Shown here piece after piece: positions 31,940-53,465 of a stretch of 64,000 bases of DNA (position 1 is the first letter of the stretch; the number at the start of each line of letters is the position of its first letter). A program made the translations under genes and the position numbers. Source of the stretch: Diadema setosum. Taxonomy: Eukaryota; Echinodermata; Echinoidea; Diadematoida; Diadematidae. The notes under the pieces are model-generated. The model was given only the letters and a program-made list of their open reading frames with translations. It was not told the origin of the DNA and did no database searches. The stretch lies in contig NC_092688.1 of NCBI RefSeq assembly GCF_964275005.1, forward strand, positions 22,945,903 through 23,009,902, in the 5' to 3' direction.

Positions 31940-32194
31940 GTTTGAATCAGATATCGGGACGCAAGTGAACTGAAGGTATGATATTTGAGATCAGGAAAGT
32001 TGTTCAAGCTTGTTAAAGAGACTTTGAGAAAGGGCATATCATACGTCATAAATATTAACTTTCATTCTAAAAGGGCACCACGGCCCCAAGAAAAAGGGCA
32101 CATTTTTTTTGGCCGTAACTTTGATAAAAAAACAAAAGGCATTGCGGCCAACGAGGCATGGCCGTCGGTGGCCGTCGGTTAATTCGAGGCCTGT

Positions 32195-32234
32195 GAATAT
32201 AATAATATTAATAACAATGATAATAATAATAACG

Positions 32235-32267
<33 letters not shown>

Positions 32268-32279
32268 GTAATAACGATG

Positions 32280-32348
<69 letters not shown>

Positions 32349-32400
32349 GTGATGATAATCATGATAATGATAATCATAGTAATGATAATAACATATTCTT
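32195..32400. repeat. AAT microsatellite
   Basis: (AAT)n with GAT, AAC and AGT interruptions over about 200 bp. Poly-Ile/Tyr/Asn ORFs here are artefacts. Confidence 0.95.
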
Positions 32401-33340
32401 ATTATCATTATCCCCCAACTGCTCAGGATATAGTACAAGGAAATATGCTGCAAGTTGACAGGGTCAAGACTTTGCCCTTTGTAAAACCACTAGGCATAAT
32501 AGGGTGAACTGGACTTTTTTTTTTCTTCTGTTAGACGTTTTATATAGAGAAGCTTCTTTTCCCTTTCTCTGTTTGAAAGAGAGAAATTTCTCTCTTTCCC
32601 CCTCTTGAAATGTGGGAAAAAGAGGAAAGAGGGGATGTTTGACAATAGTAGGGCTTTTTGGACAAACTTCTGAAGGAAGCCTCACATTTGTTTGAAAAGA
32701 AATATAGAAAGATTTGCACCAGTTATGCAATGTTGTAATTCTAAAAAGGTACAAGTTGATCCAGCTTGAGAGACTGTAAGGAAGTAAAGGACTAATATAT
32801 GAATGTATAAGGAAACCCTGAATGTCAAGTCATACATATACATGTAAAGCTACATTCATGTTCAATTTAAAATCACTTAACATAAAGTAATGAAATATGG
32901 TGTTACTTATCATAGGACTAGAAAGAGACAAAATGGGAAATGCATTCAAGCCACCAGGGATTCTAGAGATACAAACTTGTCGGCACACATTGTGCGAGTA
33001 GGAGACTGATTTGTGCTGGAAGTGAGTAAAGCCGTTGCACTTGTGAGTGAATGAACAGGCATCACACTGATTCCTTCCCAGTTCCACCAGTGTTGGATGC
33101 TGGGTACAAAGATGCTGTGGCTATGGGATTGCACTGCTGAGGTATTGCACTGGAGCGTAGCAGTTAATTACAATAACTACTCAAACCGCGTGTTCACGGA
33201 TTCATGTCTTGTCCCCAGGCAGATGGAGTCCCAAGATTTTTGCTGCCGGAGAAGTGTCGCAGCATCCAGCAGATCGCCACGAGAGGAAAACTTCTGCAGG
33301 TCACAGGAACGTAAATCCTCTGGTCACTGCGTGAACTCCT
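32401..33340. other. 3' flank of GUCD1; no other gene recognised
   Basis: Probably contains the 3' UTR of the minus-strand GUCD1 gene, which ends at 33341. Several minus-strand short frames (for example 32830-33087, with Cys and His) do not match a known domain. Confidence 0.4.
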
Positions 33341-42473
<9,133 letters not shown>

Positions 42474-42989
42474 GTTCTCCCTATAAAGAGGTATTGACAA
42501 TATTGAATACCTGTAGACTGTACAATGAAGAATCTGGAATAGACAGTAATTTGCAGGACATTCAACAACTGCATCCTCTGGCTACGATAACAATAGATTT
42601 TATAACAAAAAGAAATATTTCTTAAATTTTATTATCATGATAATAACAAAGCATTCTAAAAAAACAAAAAACAAATCCAGCAAGATCTGTGGAAAGCACT
42701 TTGGAATCATGAAAGCACAAAGCACAAATCTTGAAAGCTGACAGGCTGTTACCTTGATATAATGGATGGATTTCATCCTAGATTTCTAATTATCATCATT
42801 ATAGTACATGTATATCTACTCATTTGGGATTTTAACAGAAGGCACAAGGCAGAAAAAAAAAAAAAAATTGCAGGGAAAACCTCAGAAAAACAAGATTTTG
42901 ATGAAGGTGAGGCTACCTCAGTAACCCAAATTAAATATCCCCCACACAATCAATGTACAATGACGACGTTTATGTACCGGTACATTCAA

Positions 42990-43025
42990 TAATGCCTCTG
43001 GCAACACTTAGTGGCTAAGGCATAA
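42990..43025. repeat. Diverged terminal hairpin of the TGACCT repeat
   Basis: AATGCCTCTGGCAACACTTA followed by GTGGCTAAGGCAT corresponds to the hairpin at the ends of 1-575 and 1028-1567, here without the rest of the repeat. Confidence 0.55.
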
Positions 43026-43460
43026 AAACCACTATAAAACAAACATGCAAATTAATACAATGTTTGAGCGTTAACAGAGAGTTTTATGTACAAAATTAAC
43101 ACATCTACAGGAAATTGCAAAAAGGATAAAGGTTACATCAGACAGTTCTATACAGACCTAATTTTATAGTTCTAAAGAAGTGGATGCACAAAGAGCACAG
43201 GGCCAGTCAGTCTGCTTTGCAACATTTGAAAAACTAGATTTAAGCACTCTGAGAGTGCAGACCTCCGCCAAGCATGCAGCCCATTTCCACCCACACTGAT
43301 CTTGTTCTTTCACAGAGATCAGTGATTTCCACCCATACGTACTGCATTGTGTGCTGAAAGCCGCCCGCTTTCCCAATATAGAAGCCTTTGTTATGTCATA
43401 AACCCTCAGCTGCACCGCGCGCCTCGCCCTAGCAGAAACTAGAGCACGCACTTTAGTGCC

Positions 43461-43570
43461 AGAGACTCCAACCCCAAGCACCTTCTGATCGGGAGATTCT
43501 CCCGCCTGGTACCCCTAGCAAACGGGAGACTCCAATTTGATGTGCGCGAAGAGTGAAGTTCCTTGCGGTC
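43461..43570. mobile_element. Partial copy of the CTCCCG MITE
   Basis: AGAGACTCCAACCCCAAGCA, then CACCTTCTGATCGGGAG and CAAACGGGAGACTCCAA, match the complementary strand of 48065-48157. Truncated at one end. Confidence 0.65.
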
Positions 43571-43746
43571 GGGGTCCAGGGCCAAAAGTTAATCGTTTGC
43601 TACTTGTGTCATTCTAAATCTTTTCTGCAAGTTTCATCTCAGTCCGTGGCAGAAAATTGCCATGATCATGGTGCAAAGTGTGGGGAAGTCTGCTACACAA
43701 ATAGCTTCCATTTTTGAACATCCTAGCTAGCCACTACAATTACAAA

Positions 43747-44247
43747 TTAAAGGGATGGTACAGTATTGGTGGAGATGAGAATTGGGCTTTTAACTTATTG
43801 CAAGGTACCGGTACCAAGAAAACACTTATGAAACAGTACAGAGCATACCATTTTAAGAGGAATTCAAAGTTTATTTGATGAAAATCGGGTTTGGAATGAC
43901 TGAAACATCCAAAAACAAAGTAAAACAAAGAGATTGTTATTAAGTGTCGATCCCACACTTACACAAGCCGCATTTACACCTACAATGTACTAACAGTGCG
44001 ATTTTTAAAATCGCGATATTTTGGTTCCGCCGTTTACACTTGCGCAAATAGCACATAACGCGCCTTATTTGAATCGCTCTGTTTTGGATATCTCAGCCAT
44101 TTCAAAACCAATTTTCGTCAAATAAACGTTGAATTCCTCATGGAATCACATGCTCTTTCATATCTCATAAGATGTTTCTCATTATCTCACCAAATAATGT
44201 TAGAAACCTGAAATTAGGTCTCAACCGAAACTATACGATCCCTTTAA
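43747..44247. mobile_element. TTAA-flanked MITE, 501 bp
   Basis: Ends TTAAAGGGATGGTACAGTAT and, complementary, ATACGATCCCTTTAA (with A/C differences further in). Subterminal arms GATATCTCAGCC and TTTCAAAACC are paired across the centre. The TTAA flanks suggest mobilisation by a piggyBac- or Kolobok-like enzyme. Fragments form the spacers of the Merlin array. Confidence 0.85.
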
Positions 44248-44340
44248 TATTTCTATGTCTCCTTCATCCATCTGCTGCTATCCACGATTCACGCAAAACC
44301 ACCCGTGCAGGACAGGCTTGTGTCTGTCTGTGACTGTATG

Positions 44341-44376
44341 TGTGGGTATGTGTGGGTGTGTGTGTGTGTGTGTGCA
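44341..44376. repeat. TG microsatellite
   Basis: A short (TG)n tract preceded by TGTGGG units. Confidence 0.8.
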
Positions 44377-46060
44377 TGTAGTAGCTGCCAGTAAATTATC
44401 TTAACCCCGTGTGACGTACTTTCTCGTGGTGCACCGTAACCTTGTGCTCTCATAAATATGCAAGTACACACGTGTACACATTGACATACACCACGGTACA
44501 CAAATCACATTGCATCCCAATACAAGATGCCACACACATGCACACACAGTACCGGAACACATGCTGTCAAACCCAGTACCATATCTAAAGAGAGTCTGGC
44601 CAATTTGGTTTTGAAGTTTTGAAGTTTTTGAAGTTTTTAAGTCTGTAATTGGTCAAAATTGGTCCCGTGATATTCATGGAGCCATGTCATTACCAAAGTG
44701 CGCTCATACATTGTCATTGTCTGCAGTGCCCCAGTGCCCATTGTTCACTTTCATTACAGTACAGAAAGTACAGTAAAAAGGAAATTGAGAAAGTTACACA
44801 AGAATGAAAACTACAAAGAAATGATAGGAAGGAAAGGGAAATTTAGGGTATTTAGAATAATTCTACCTGAAAATGAAAGGAGAAAAGATAGAAAAGAAAG
44901 AGAAAGATAAGTGGCAGCACACACTCGTACACAGGCTCCACCACTTTGAAGCTACAACTGCTAATGCAAGACTTGACTCTTGACCGAGGAAGAGAAAAAC
45001 AAAATTTTAGCTTTTTGACGACACCATGTCCATAGACCACAGAAAAAGCCACGATGTCGCTACATGATTCAGACCAACTCATCAGTGTACAGAGAAGCAT
45101 TTCAAGCGATCGAGATTTTCCAATGATTTAAACATCTGTAAATTATATTTAATGTTAAAGTGTGAACGTCACGTCTAGTCGACTAAGATGAGAGTAGAAA
45201 AATAGAACTCTAATTAATTCATTTCACATAGATCTAGGCCTAGATCTACTTGTAACGTGTTAGGTGGACCAAAATTTAAAAGATCGGTCTGTATCTGGTC
45301 ATCGGGGATCCGTGGAGACTGCATCTGGCTTCACGGATCCGGATCCCCTCTATGAGGAGAGCGATTACGTCAAAAAAATAAAAGACTCATCCGGACAGAC
45401 GGATCTTTCTGTCTAAAAATTAAAACAACAAGGGTGAGTTTGTGCTTTTTGGAGATCATTTGACAAACAGGTGCGAAAGTATACTAGAGTTCTAGTAGTA
45501 GTACCCTAGCGTCAACTCACTAGAATATGTTTCATCCAAATCCATTCAAACTTTTGAAGTTACTTTGCGAACAAACAAATACTGACAAAAACATAACTTC
45601 TTTGCCCAAATCAAGAGATCACGTGCTCTCACCGTCAATACGCAGTAGTATTTTCTAGAGTAGCCGAGTCCAGCCTGTGCCTGTTGTGCGATCTACACTG
45701 TAGCAACAAGAGCACAGGCCACAGCCTCTAGTCTCAAGCCGTCCCCGTTGCCTGGCGGGAGCAGGAGCGTCCAACCAAGATGAAAATTGCGTGGCGCACA
45801 AAACGAGACCCTAGTATCAGCTAGAAACTTCAGGATGACAATTTGTGACAAATTCCGTGGGCTAGGTGGGCTAGCGAGCGTTCCATTCAGCTCTTCAAAT
45901 AGTTTATCAGGTAAACGAGGCCTTCTTTGCAGGGCAACCCAAGGCCCTTGGCAAGGGGAAGCGATCGCGAGTCACTTCTTTTCGGATCGGACGATTCAAA
46001 CCGCCCTGGATTCTGTGCATGTTGCCCGCCCGCCGTCGTCAGTCGCGATGCAGTACACGT
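44377..46060. other. Upstream of GUCD1; no recognised exon
   Basis: A GUCD1 5' untranslated exon or promoter may be here, since the first coding exon has an acceptor-like CTTTATAG at its 5' side, but I could not locate it. A BamHI-type palindromic patch (ATCCGTGGAG ... CACGGATCCGGATCC) lies at about 45309-45349. CpG content rises near 45640-46060. Confidence 0.35.
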
Positions 46061-46064
46061 ACAC

Positions 46065-46170
46065 TTGAGTGGCCCTTGTACAACATGCGAATGATTTTTG
46101 ATATGGAAGGCCATAGTTGCCATTAACGTGAACTACTTGACTATCTATGCTCCAGAAAGCATGTATTTTT
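46065..46170 (+). repeat. Dispersed repeat, inverted relative to 50608-50710
   Basis: GAAGGCCATAGTTGCCATTA, then CTACTTGACTATCTATGCTC and CAGAAAGCATG, are matched on the other strand at 50608-50710. The pair could be the ends of an old element of about 4.6 kb or two independent insertions. Confidence 0.6.
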
Positions 46171-47850
46171 TATTTATTTATTTTTTTTTTACTTATGCCA
46201 ACTAATTGACCAATCAGAGCCCTCAGTTATGCATACTTATGCTCAGTTATGCATGCATGCTAATGCTATTTTGCTAGTTAGGCACTCTTATGAAATTTGT
46301 TCAGTACTGTCTGAAAATTGTTCTTGTTGCTTGACCAATCACATGGCGTCTTTCATCGTCTCGAAGTCGGCTTTTGGTCACCGTTATCGTAATGTGACAG
46401 GTATGTATGGTAGGAAGAATACTTTTTTTAAAAACATTTAAGTAACATGTTTTCGAAATGATTCCGAGATGACGAATAATTACTTCTTCTTTTAAGAATT
46501 AATGTACATTTTGAATATTTGATATCAATAGCCTAAGAAATATAAAAACTCCAGTGAAAGATCAGAAAAGAAAAACAAAACAAAACCAAGAAGACGATCT
46601 GATACCCGGTGAGACGAGTTACCTCGGATGTAAGCACGAGTTGTCTCTATACAATGTAGTAACCATGGGGGCCCGCTGTTTTGGTTTCAAGTTGACCAGA
46701 ACATCACAAACCAACCGCACGCACCATTGACTTACGGGGTTTTGAGATTGTATTGTAACAGGATTTCTGATTGAACAATTTTACATAGGTCAACTAATAA
46801 CTGTGCGTAGGCCTACATAATCATGCAACTTTGTAGAAGCAAGCGTATGCTGTAAAGGTGATGTATGCTAATAGCATATATTGCGCTTGCACACACTAAC
46901 CGAGAGCTCTGACTGGCCAGTTATTGTAACCCTATATGCGTGCCACATTAATTTCGTGTCCATAAGTATGTATGTGAAATATATACACTGTCCTTTGTAG
47001 CCCAGTGTGATTGGTAGTTATTTTTAGGTAGGATGTAATGTACTATAACTAGACAATGAGTCAGCTAGGGTTTCTTGATGGCTCTGAAAGGCTCTTGAAT
47101 GCACATGTAGCCCAGGTTGGAGAGAATTACAGAACATTCAAGAAGGGGTGAATGGACCTGTATAAGCCACATAAATTCTGAAGTATAGGCAGAGTATACC
47201 CAAAAGCTCTGCTCTGTTGAGAGTTACGTCACTTCTGGCTCTGAAGCTGCTTGTCTAAAGTCAGTCCTGTGTTACCTGCTGACCTGCTATAATTGTGGAG
47301 ATAAGACCTGGGTAGGGAGATATAATATTGCCAGCAGAGAACTGATTTGCCTATACGTTATACCTTGGTGCCCGACTCCATTTTCATGTCTATGGACATT
47401 GCTACATTGAAGGTGTGACGGCGGGATTCCTAGCTGGATATTATTTGCTAGATGATCTTTCCCGCGTCGACTGGATGCGGTTGTCATACCGTCTGGATTC
47501 TACACGTGTCGCCGTGGATTTATACTTTGCATTTACACCTTATCTTACAGTAACATATGCCCATTGATTTACGTTTGAAGGATCATTTCATCGATGCATT
47601 AGAGGATCATTCATCTACTGTGCATCGAACGTCATCTGTTGACATTTCCAGGGGATTACACTGTACATGGACTTTGTGATTTCACATCTGACTGTAATGC
47701 ATGTTTAGGAAAATACTAGTATAATGATGTTAAATGAAAGGAAAATGATGTAGTGTGATTGAGAGTGTAGAGGTAGGGTTTTCCACTAGGCCCTTTGATT
47801 GTTCCGGAGAGAAGCTGTATGTGTTTACGTAAATCTGCTCAGGGTTAAAC
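46171..47850. other. No recognised gene
   Basis: AT-rich, with short TA/GT stretches; nothing recognisable on either strand. Confidence 0.4.
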
Positions 47851-47853
47851 TTG

Positions 47854-48157
47854 CAGAGACTCCAACTCTCCCGTTTTCGACGGGAGATCTCCCGCCGAAA
47901 ACCCATTTTTGCAAAATCTCCCGTTCTCCCGCTTGAGATTTAATTTCTCCCGCCCTGGCTCTTTGTCTCCCGTTGGAAAGGATTTCTTACTTATTTCTAT
48001 CGTATGTTGAAAAAAATAAGCCTTAGATAGCACCAGAGAGCATCTAGAACCCTAGGAACTTCGCGCTTCGCACACATCAAGTTGGAGTCTCCCGTTTGCT
48101 AGGGGTTTCAGGCGGGAGAATCTCCAGATCAGAAGGTGCTTTGGGTTGGAGTCTCTG
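47854..48157. mobile_element. MITE with CAGAGACTCCAAC ends, 304 bp
   Basis: Terminal inverted repeats CAGAGACTCCAAC and GTTGGAGTCTCTG; interior rich in CTCCCG and GGGAGA. Flanked by AACTTG on each side (47848-47853, 48158-48163). CAG/CTG ends are reminiscent of hAT elements, though those normally make eight-base duplications. Confidence 0.8.
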
Positions 48158-48163
48158 AACTTG

Positions 48164-49669
48164 CCATTTATACGAATTAGGCTAAATAGAACCCCAGAAA
48201 AGATTAACAAATTGCACAGTCCTTTCCTTTATTTCCTTTGTTTTACTTAAAGGGGATTCGTTCCGAACCAAAGGCTTAAAGCGTAATCACAATACTCGTA
48301 TAGACAATCTACAAGGTAAAAAATGCAGGCATGCATCTGCGTAGACGGGTGTTCAAGACAGATCGCAATAAATGTCTGGAATTTCTAAATCTCAGCCAAC
48401 TAAATAGCAAAGTTTACTAATCACCGATTAATTACCGGATTGAATTTAAAATCTAATCACAACTAACCAGTGTGCTTCCTGTTCAAAAGATAAAATCCAA
48501 AATGATATTATCCTAAGTGAGTCCAAAGTTATTCCAAGTAGGCTAAGGTCGATCACAAAATCCAATTAACCGTTGAAGATCTTCACGAGGTGAGTTCGGT
48601 AATCGAAGTTATATAATCAGAATCGGGAGATCGGAAAAATCCTTCACGACGAAAGGCATTGACGTGACACGGTGACGTACGCTGCCGATGTCGTTACCCC
48701 GAATATGGAGTGTGGTGTCGTATGGGGCCCGCGATTCCGGAAGTCAGAGACACGACATACATGTACGGTTCAACATGGAAAGGATGTCCAAAATCAAAGT
48801 CGAGACAGCTGAGTGACACTCAGTTGGCGATCGATCGCCAGCACCAGTGAAATAAGTAGCATGAGCAGCAGTAATACAATGACGAAAGATCAAAATCAAG
48901 CTCTGGTTGTATCGACGAGGCTAGCGACAAAAGCTGATGCGAACTTCTAACGCTCAAACAGTGTCTGCTATGGTGGCAGGCAAACGTCTCATCGGATGAA
49001 GCCAAGCCGAATAATCGTGGTCGATGCAGTTGTTAAGTCCAAAAGCGACGGGACCGTATACCTCGTGCTCGTAATCATAGGTGTTAAAAGTTCAGTGATG
49101 AAGACCGAACTTTGACTCTGACCTGGTCTCGTATTAGAGAGTCCAATACCCAAGAAAACTTGGAAACAAGGTGGTGCACACTCGTCGGAAAAGTGGTCAA
49201 AATTAATTTTATAAAAGGCTAGCTATTTTATCGAGGCAGAAATTAGATTTATTCGGAAAACAGATCTAAACCGGCCACCATGGGAGAACCACGGCAAACA
49301 CATCCGTTTCCCATGACATTTAAAAGGCGACTGAATAAACGTGTGAAATTGAGCTGAAACATAAAGTAGGCGGGCCAAACTTCAATCCAACAAAAATTCA
49401 AAACTAAAACATGGACCAAAACGGCCCGAGGGATCCGATGTAACATAAAAGGGATCCAAACACAAACAGCTGAGCCAATGCTTGCTCCCACTGTATGTAA
49501 ATGAAACCAATGCCGACCACATGGGCAAAATGTGGACGTGAATTTAAACAGTATTAATTGCGCTAGACACAGAATGCAAAAACGTGCAGACGCATTGTTA
49601 TACACTTACGTCGCTGACTTTTGGAAAGCATTTTTTAACAGGCTGGTGTGCATGGCGCCGCTACCCATT
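48164..49669. other. Unrecognised, possibly transposon-derived
   Basis: No ORF with a known domain. The 118-codon minus-strand ORF at 49249-49605 is Cys- and Phe-rich without recognisable motifs. Confidence 0.35.
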
Positions 49670-50431
49670 GAATAGTCGAAGAATGGAACCTGAGTTTAGC
49701 CCATCCGTGGATTGAGATAGTTAAGCCGTGAAGCTTGTTTATTCGATCTGTGAATAGATCAAAACCGTAAACAAACAAATATTAGCGCCTTGTTGCTAAT
49801 ACACATGTAATAACTTGGACATGTGAATCACATGTAATACTCATGCATGCCTTGTACACTGATATATGATTAAATCTTTGCATTGCCTGACATGCACATA
49901 CACTATAGACTCAAAGACTTCTCTTGTTGTCAGTCTCTCTTGTTACCTTCATAGTATATTGTATATTGTATTATACACAACACCTGGATTTATATCTCTG
50001 TCACATATACTGAAAAGCGACTAATAAATCGTCATGTTTCCATTACACAGAGAGCATCAATTGAACATGACGATTTATTAGTCGCTTTTCAATATGTGAC
50101 AGAGATATAAATCCAGGTGTTGTGTATAATACAATATACAATATACTATGAAGGTAACAAGAGAGACTGACTACAAGAGAAGTCTTTGAGTCTATAGTGT
50201 ATATGCATGTCAGGCAATGCAAAGATTTAATCACATACAGTGTACAAGGCATGCATGAGTATTACATGCGTGATTCACATGTCCAATTTATTACATGTGT
50301 ATTAGCAACAAGGCGCTAATATTTGTTTGTTTACGGTTTTGATCTATTCACAGATCGAATAAACAAGCTTCACGGCTTAACTATCTCAATCCACGGCTGG
50401 GCTAAACTCAGGTTCCATTCTTCGACTATTC
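49670..50431. repeat. Large palindrome of LTR-like sequence
   Basis: Arms 49670-50038 and 50064-50431 are near-perfect reverse complements separated by a 25-bp loop. The right arm continues to 50595 with AATAAA (50514) and ends GTGGTCGTAACA, typical of an LTR 3' end, so the structure is two LTRs (one truncated) head-to-head. Confidence 0.85.
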
Positions 50432-50595
50432 ACCCATGTAAGTGCCTTATTAACATTGTACCGATTTATAATTGTATCTGTTGATCAGCGTCTGTACCAA
50501 AGATATCACTGTTAATAAACAGCCTAAATATTAGTTTATTGGTTCTTTTGTGCGATCATTCTTGAATCTTGCAGTGTGATTTTGTGGTCGTAACA
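50064..50595 (+). repeat. LTR-like sequence, right half of the palindrome
   Basis: Contains a poly-A signal AATAAA at about 50514 and terminates in GTAACA. No primer-binding site or ORF follows, and the preceding copy is inverted, so it is not an intact retroelement. Confidence 0.5.
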
Positions 50596-50607
50596 GTATA
50601 CTAAAAA

Positions 50608-50710
50608 AATAGTTGACGTATGTTTTCTGGAGCATACGTCAAGTAGTACGCGTTGATGGCAATCATGGCCTTTCATACTTTGGCTCTTTTGCAAGTGTAA
50701 CTAGACGCGT
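50608..50710 (-). repeat. Dispersed repeat, partner of 46065-46170
   Basis: See 46065-46170. It contains a strong stem of its own: TTGACGTATG pairs with CATACGTCAA. Confidence 0.6.
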
Positions 50711-50861
50711 TGTCGGCCCTAGATGGCGACAAATTTAACGGCATATATTGCAGATGAAACAAAAACTCAGCATCAGTGCTTTACTCTAAAATGTGAGTTA
50801 GGGATAGAAACAACCACTGTAAAATTTGAATCCGTATAATCAGTGTTAAGTATTGTTAAAT

Positions 50862-51049
50862 GGGTCTAGGGCAATTACCCCCTGGGCAATTACCCCGCAC
50901 CCTTCCCCTGGCCCTAATCCTAATCCTAATCCTAATCCTGAACCTAACACTAACCCTAATCTTTACTCTTAAAACCTGTCTTACCTACGTCCACTAACCA
51001 GTATTTGGCCGGGGGGTAATTGCCCTCCGGGGGTAATTGCCCGGATACG
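50862..51049. mobile_element. Mutator-type MITE with telomere-like core, copy 2
   Basis: Same ends as 21201-21405 (GGGTCTAGGGC and GCCCGGATACG). Nine-base target duplication TTGTTAAAT at 50853-50861 and 51050-51058. Core has fewer CCCTAA units than copy 1. Confidence 0.9.
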
Positions 51050-51321
51050 TTGTTAAATACACAAATGTGAACAATAGTTATGATAAGAATGCTTCCAGAC
51101 TAAACCGTCTACAGTTATGGTTTATTGAGAAAAATACTGATATCTCCTTATACTTTAGGCTTTAATGAGATATGGTAGGATGTTTTGTGATACAACAGGA
51201 CTACACATAAAAATGCATCAAAGGTGATATCTTGAACATTTTTAAAATCACTGCTCCCAAAGGTAAACCCGAAAGGTAAACACTGAAAGACCTTTAATAC
51301 TGGTACAAGTTCAAGGCAAGT

Positions 51322-53387
51322 GTTCAAAGTTCAAAGTTCAAAGTTTATTTCATTCTTCAACAAAAAAACATATGTTTCACTTCATTTTGTAACAGAAAAT
51401 AAGGTAAGTAGAACATAGTGAAATAAAAAGATTATAACAATTGAGGACCTAAAGTAATCATACGTTGTATTGCAAGAAAGAAACATATAAAATGATCAAA
51501 GCGAAATACATGTATACCGTTGTTTTAAATGCGAAAAATGGAGGGACCCACTAAAAAGACAGAGCTTGTAGTATGTGGGTCCCTCTGGAGAAGAACATGA
51601 ACGAAAAGATCCTAAATTGAACCGTCGTATATACAAACAGATAACAAAGTGGAAGAAGTCTGGAAGCCCACTAGAAATTAGATTAACAAATAAATACATT
51701 TACATAGACGCGAACTAACATAAAACAGGACTAGACAGAAGGACAACTACTAAAGAAAAGGTTGTAAAGGACAAAACGGGATGGACAAGCTGACGAACTG
51801 AAGACAAAATAGCAGACAAGAACGCAAACAAGAGAGAGAAACAGTAACAGAACAACAGAAACAAACAAACATAAACAGCGATCTTCGGCAGAAGCATGCC
51901 GAGAGAAACAGAAGATAGTTGCTGGGGAAAGCGAAATTTTGACGCCTTGAAGAAAGACAAGAAAATAGAAAATAGAGGGATATAAATGAACCGAAGTAGC
52001 ACACGGAGAGTCAGCTACTAGACTCTATGGGTAAAAAATGGCATAGATGACAACATTGCAAACCTCCAGGGGGAAAAATACCGTTAATTCTTCGAATAGG
52101 GGACAAAGTAAACAGGTTAGTATAAAAAAAAAAAGCCAAAAGGTTAATTCAGTATTGTAGAGTCATACGATTGCAATAAAAAAGACTTCAGTCTCCTCTT
52201 GAAAGAGTATATGGATGGAGCATCTTTTAAGTCATGATTCAAAGAATTCCAATAATTTGGGCCTACATAAATAAGTGAGTTTTTAGCAAAAATCGTTCTT
52301 AAAAGAGGTAAATGAAATTCACCAGATCGCCTAGTGGGATATTTATGAAATGATTGATTTTTGAGGAACATAGAATCAAGGAAGCAAGTTATTACAATAC
52401 TTGTACATAAATTGCCCTAAATTAAACAAAAACAAATAGGCAAACAACATATTTGTATGAGAACATACAGAGGAATTACAGATAACACGAAGAGCTTTCT
52501 TTTGTAAAAGGAACACTTTGTCTAATAAATTCTGATGGGTGTTGCCCCAAACTAATACTCCATAATTAAGATGAGGCAATATTAACGACGAATATAACAT
52601 AAGTAATGATTTTTGTGAAATATAAAATTTCAATCTATTTATTATACCTATATTGCGTGATACTATATTACAAACATTATCAACATGTGATTTCCAGGAA
52701 AGTTTGTCATCCACAATGACACCCAAAAATTTGGTATGTGAGACTCTTTGTAGATGAGAGTCATCTAATACTATATTCATTATACTTAAACTATCAACAG
52801 TGTTAATAAAAGCATATGTTTCGTTTTTTGAGCATTGAGTGATAGCCTATTGGCCCTGACCCAATTTGTCACTATCTTCAACTCAATGTTGATTTTATGA
52901 ACAAGAAAATCAATATCATTATGGGCGAAAAATACATTTGTGTCATCTGCAAAATGAATAAACGAGAGGTTGTCGGATACGCGACAAAAATCATTGATAA
53001 AAATAATGAACAATAACGGCCCTAAAAGACTTCCCTGTGGGACGCCGCATTTGACTTCTCTGACAACTGAATCATATAAGTTTTTAATTGTTACAAATTG
53101 TTTTCTAGGACTCCTGAACCACTCCAAGGCCTTACCACGTATTCCATAATGCGATAAAGTAAAATATCATGATTGATAGTGTCGAAGGCCTTGGAGAAGT
53201 CCAAGAAAATACTAACTAAATGAGAATGGTTATCAATTGCATGAACAACTCTATCAACAAAATGCAAAAGAGCATGCGTAGTACTATGTTTCTCGCGAAA
53301 ACCAAACTGATAATTCGTAATAACCTCATGTGCCTTCAAAAAATTAATCATTCTCTTATAAATGAGTTTTTCTAAGACCTTGGACAA
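51322..53387 (-). mobile_element. 5'-truncated CR1/L2-type LINE
   Basis: The 3' end on the minus strand is a heptamer tail (TTTGAAC)3 at 51322-51342, characteristic of LINEs of the CR1/L2 kind. The reverse-transcriptase part starts at 53387, where the insertion is truncated, next to a short tandem repeat. Confidence 0.8.
52144..53387 (-). pseudogene. LINE reverse transcriptase (broken)
   Basis: Minus strand. In order: SKVLEKLIYKRM, YQFGFREKHSTTHAL, LDFSKAFDTINHDILL (first catalytic Asp block), then after a frameshift near 53130 GVPQGSLLGPLLFIIFINDF, HFADD (the YxDD box with Phe) and KTKHM. After a second break near 52785 come TKFLGVIVDDKLSWKSH and NYGVLVWGNT, then a stop and YPTRRSGEFHLPL. 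These are motifs of non-LTR reverse transcriptases, C-terminal to the palm. The endonuclease domain is missing because of the 5' truncation. Dead copy. Confidence 0.85.
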
Positions 53388-53390
53388 TGA

Positions 53391-53465
53391 CGATCATAAT
53401 CCACTCGTTAGGGGATCATAATCCACTCGTTAGGGTGTTACCGATCATAATCCACTCGTTAGGGG
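53391..53465. repeat. Short tandem repeat GATCATAATCCACTCGTTAG
   Basis: Three copies of a 20-22 bp unit with small spacers, exactly at the 5' junction of the LINE. Confidence 0.8.

Noticed and set aside
32830..33134. Minus-strand Cys/His-containing ORF as the last exon of GUCD1 or a zinc finger
   Set aside because: The true last GUCD1 exon with GTDEDILFI is at 33341-33432; the Cys/His spacing at 32830-33087 fits no known finger.
49249..49605. 118-codon minus-strand ORF
   Set aside because: No recognisable motif or splice sites; likely a chance ORF in repeat-derived DNA.
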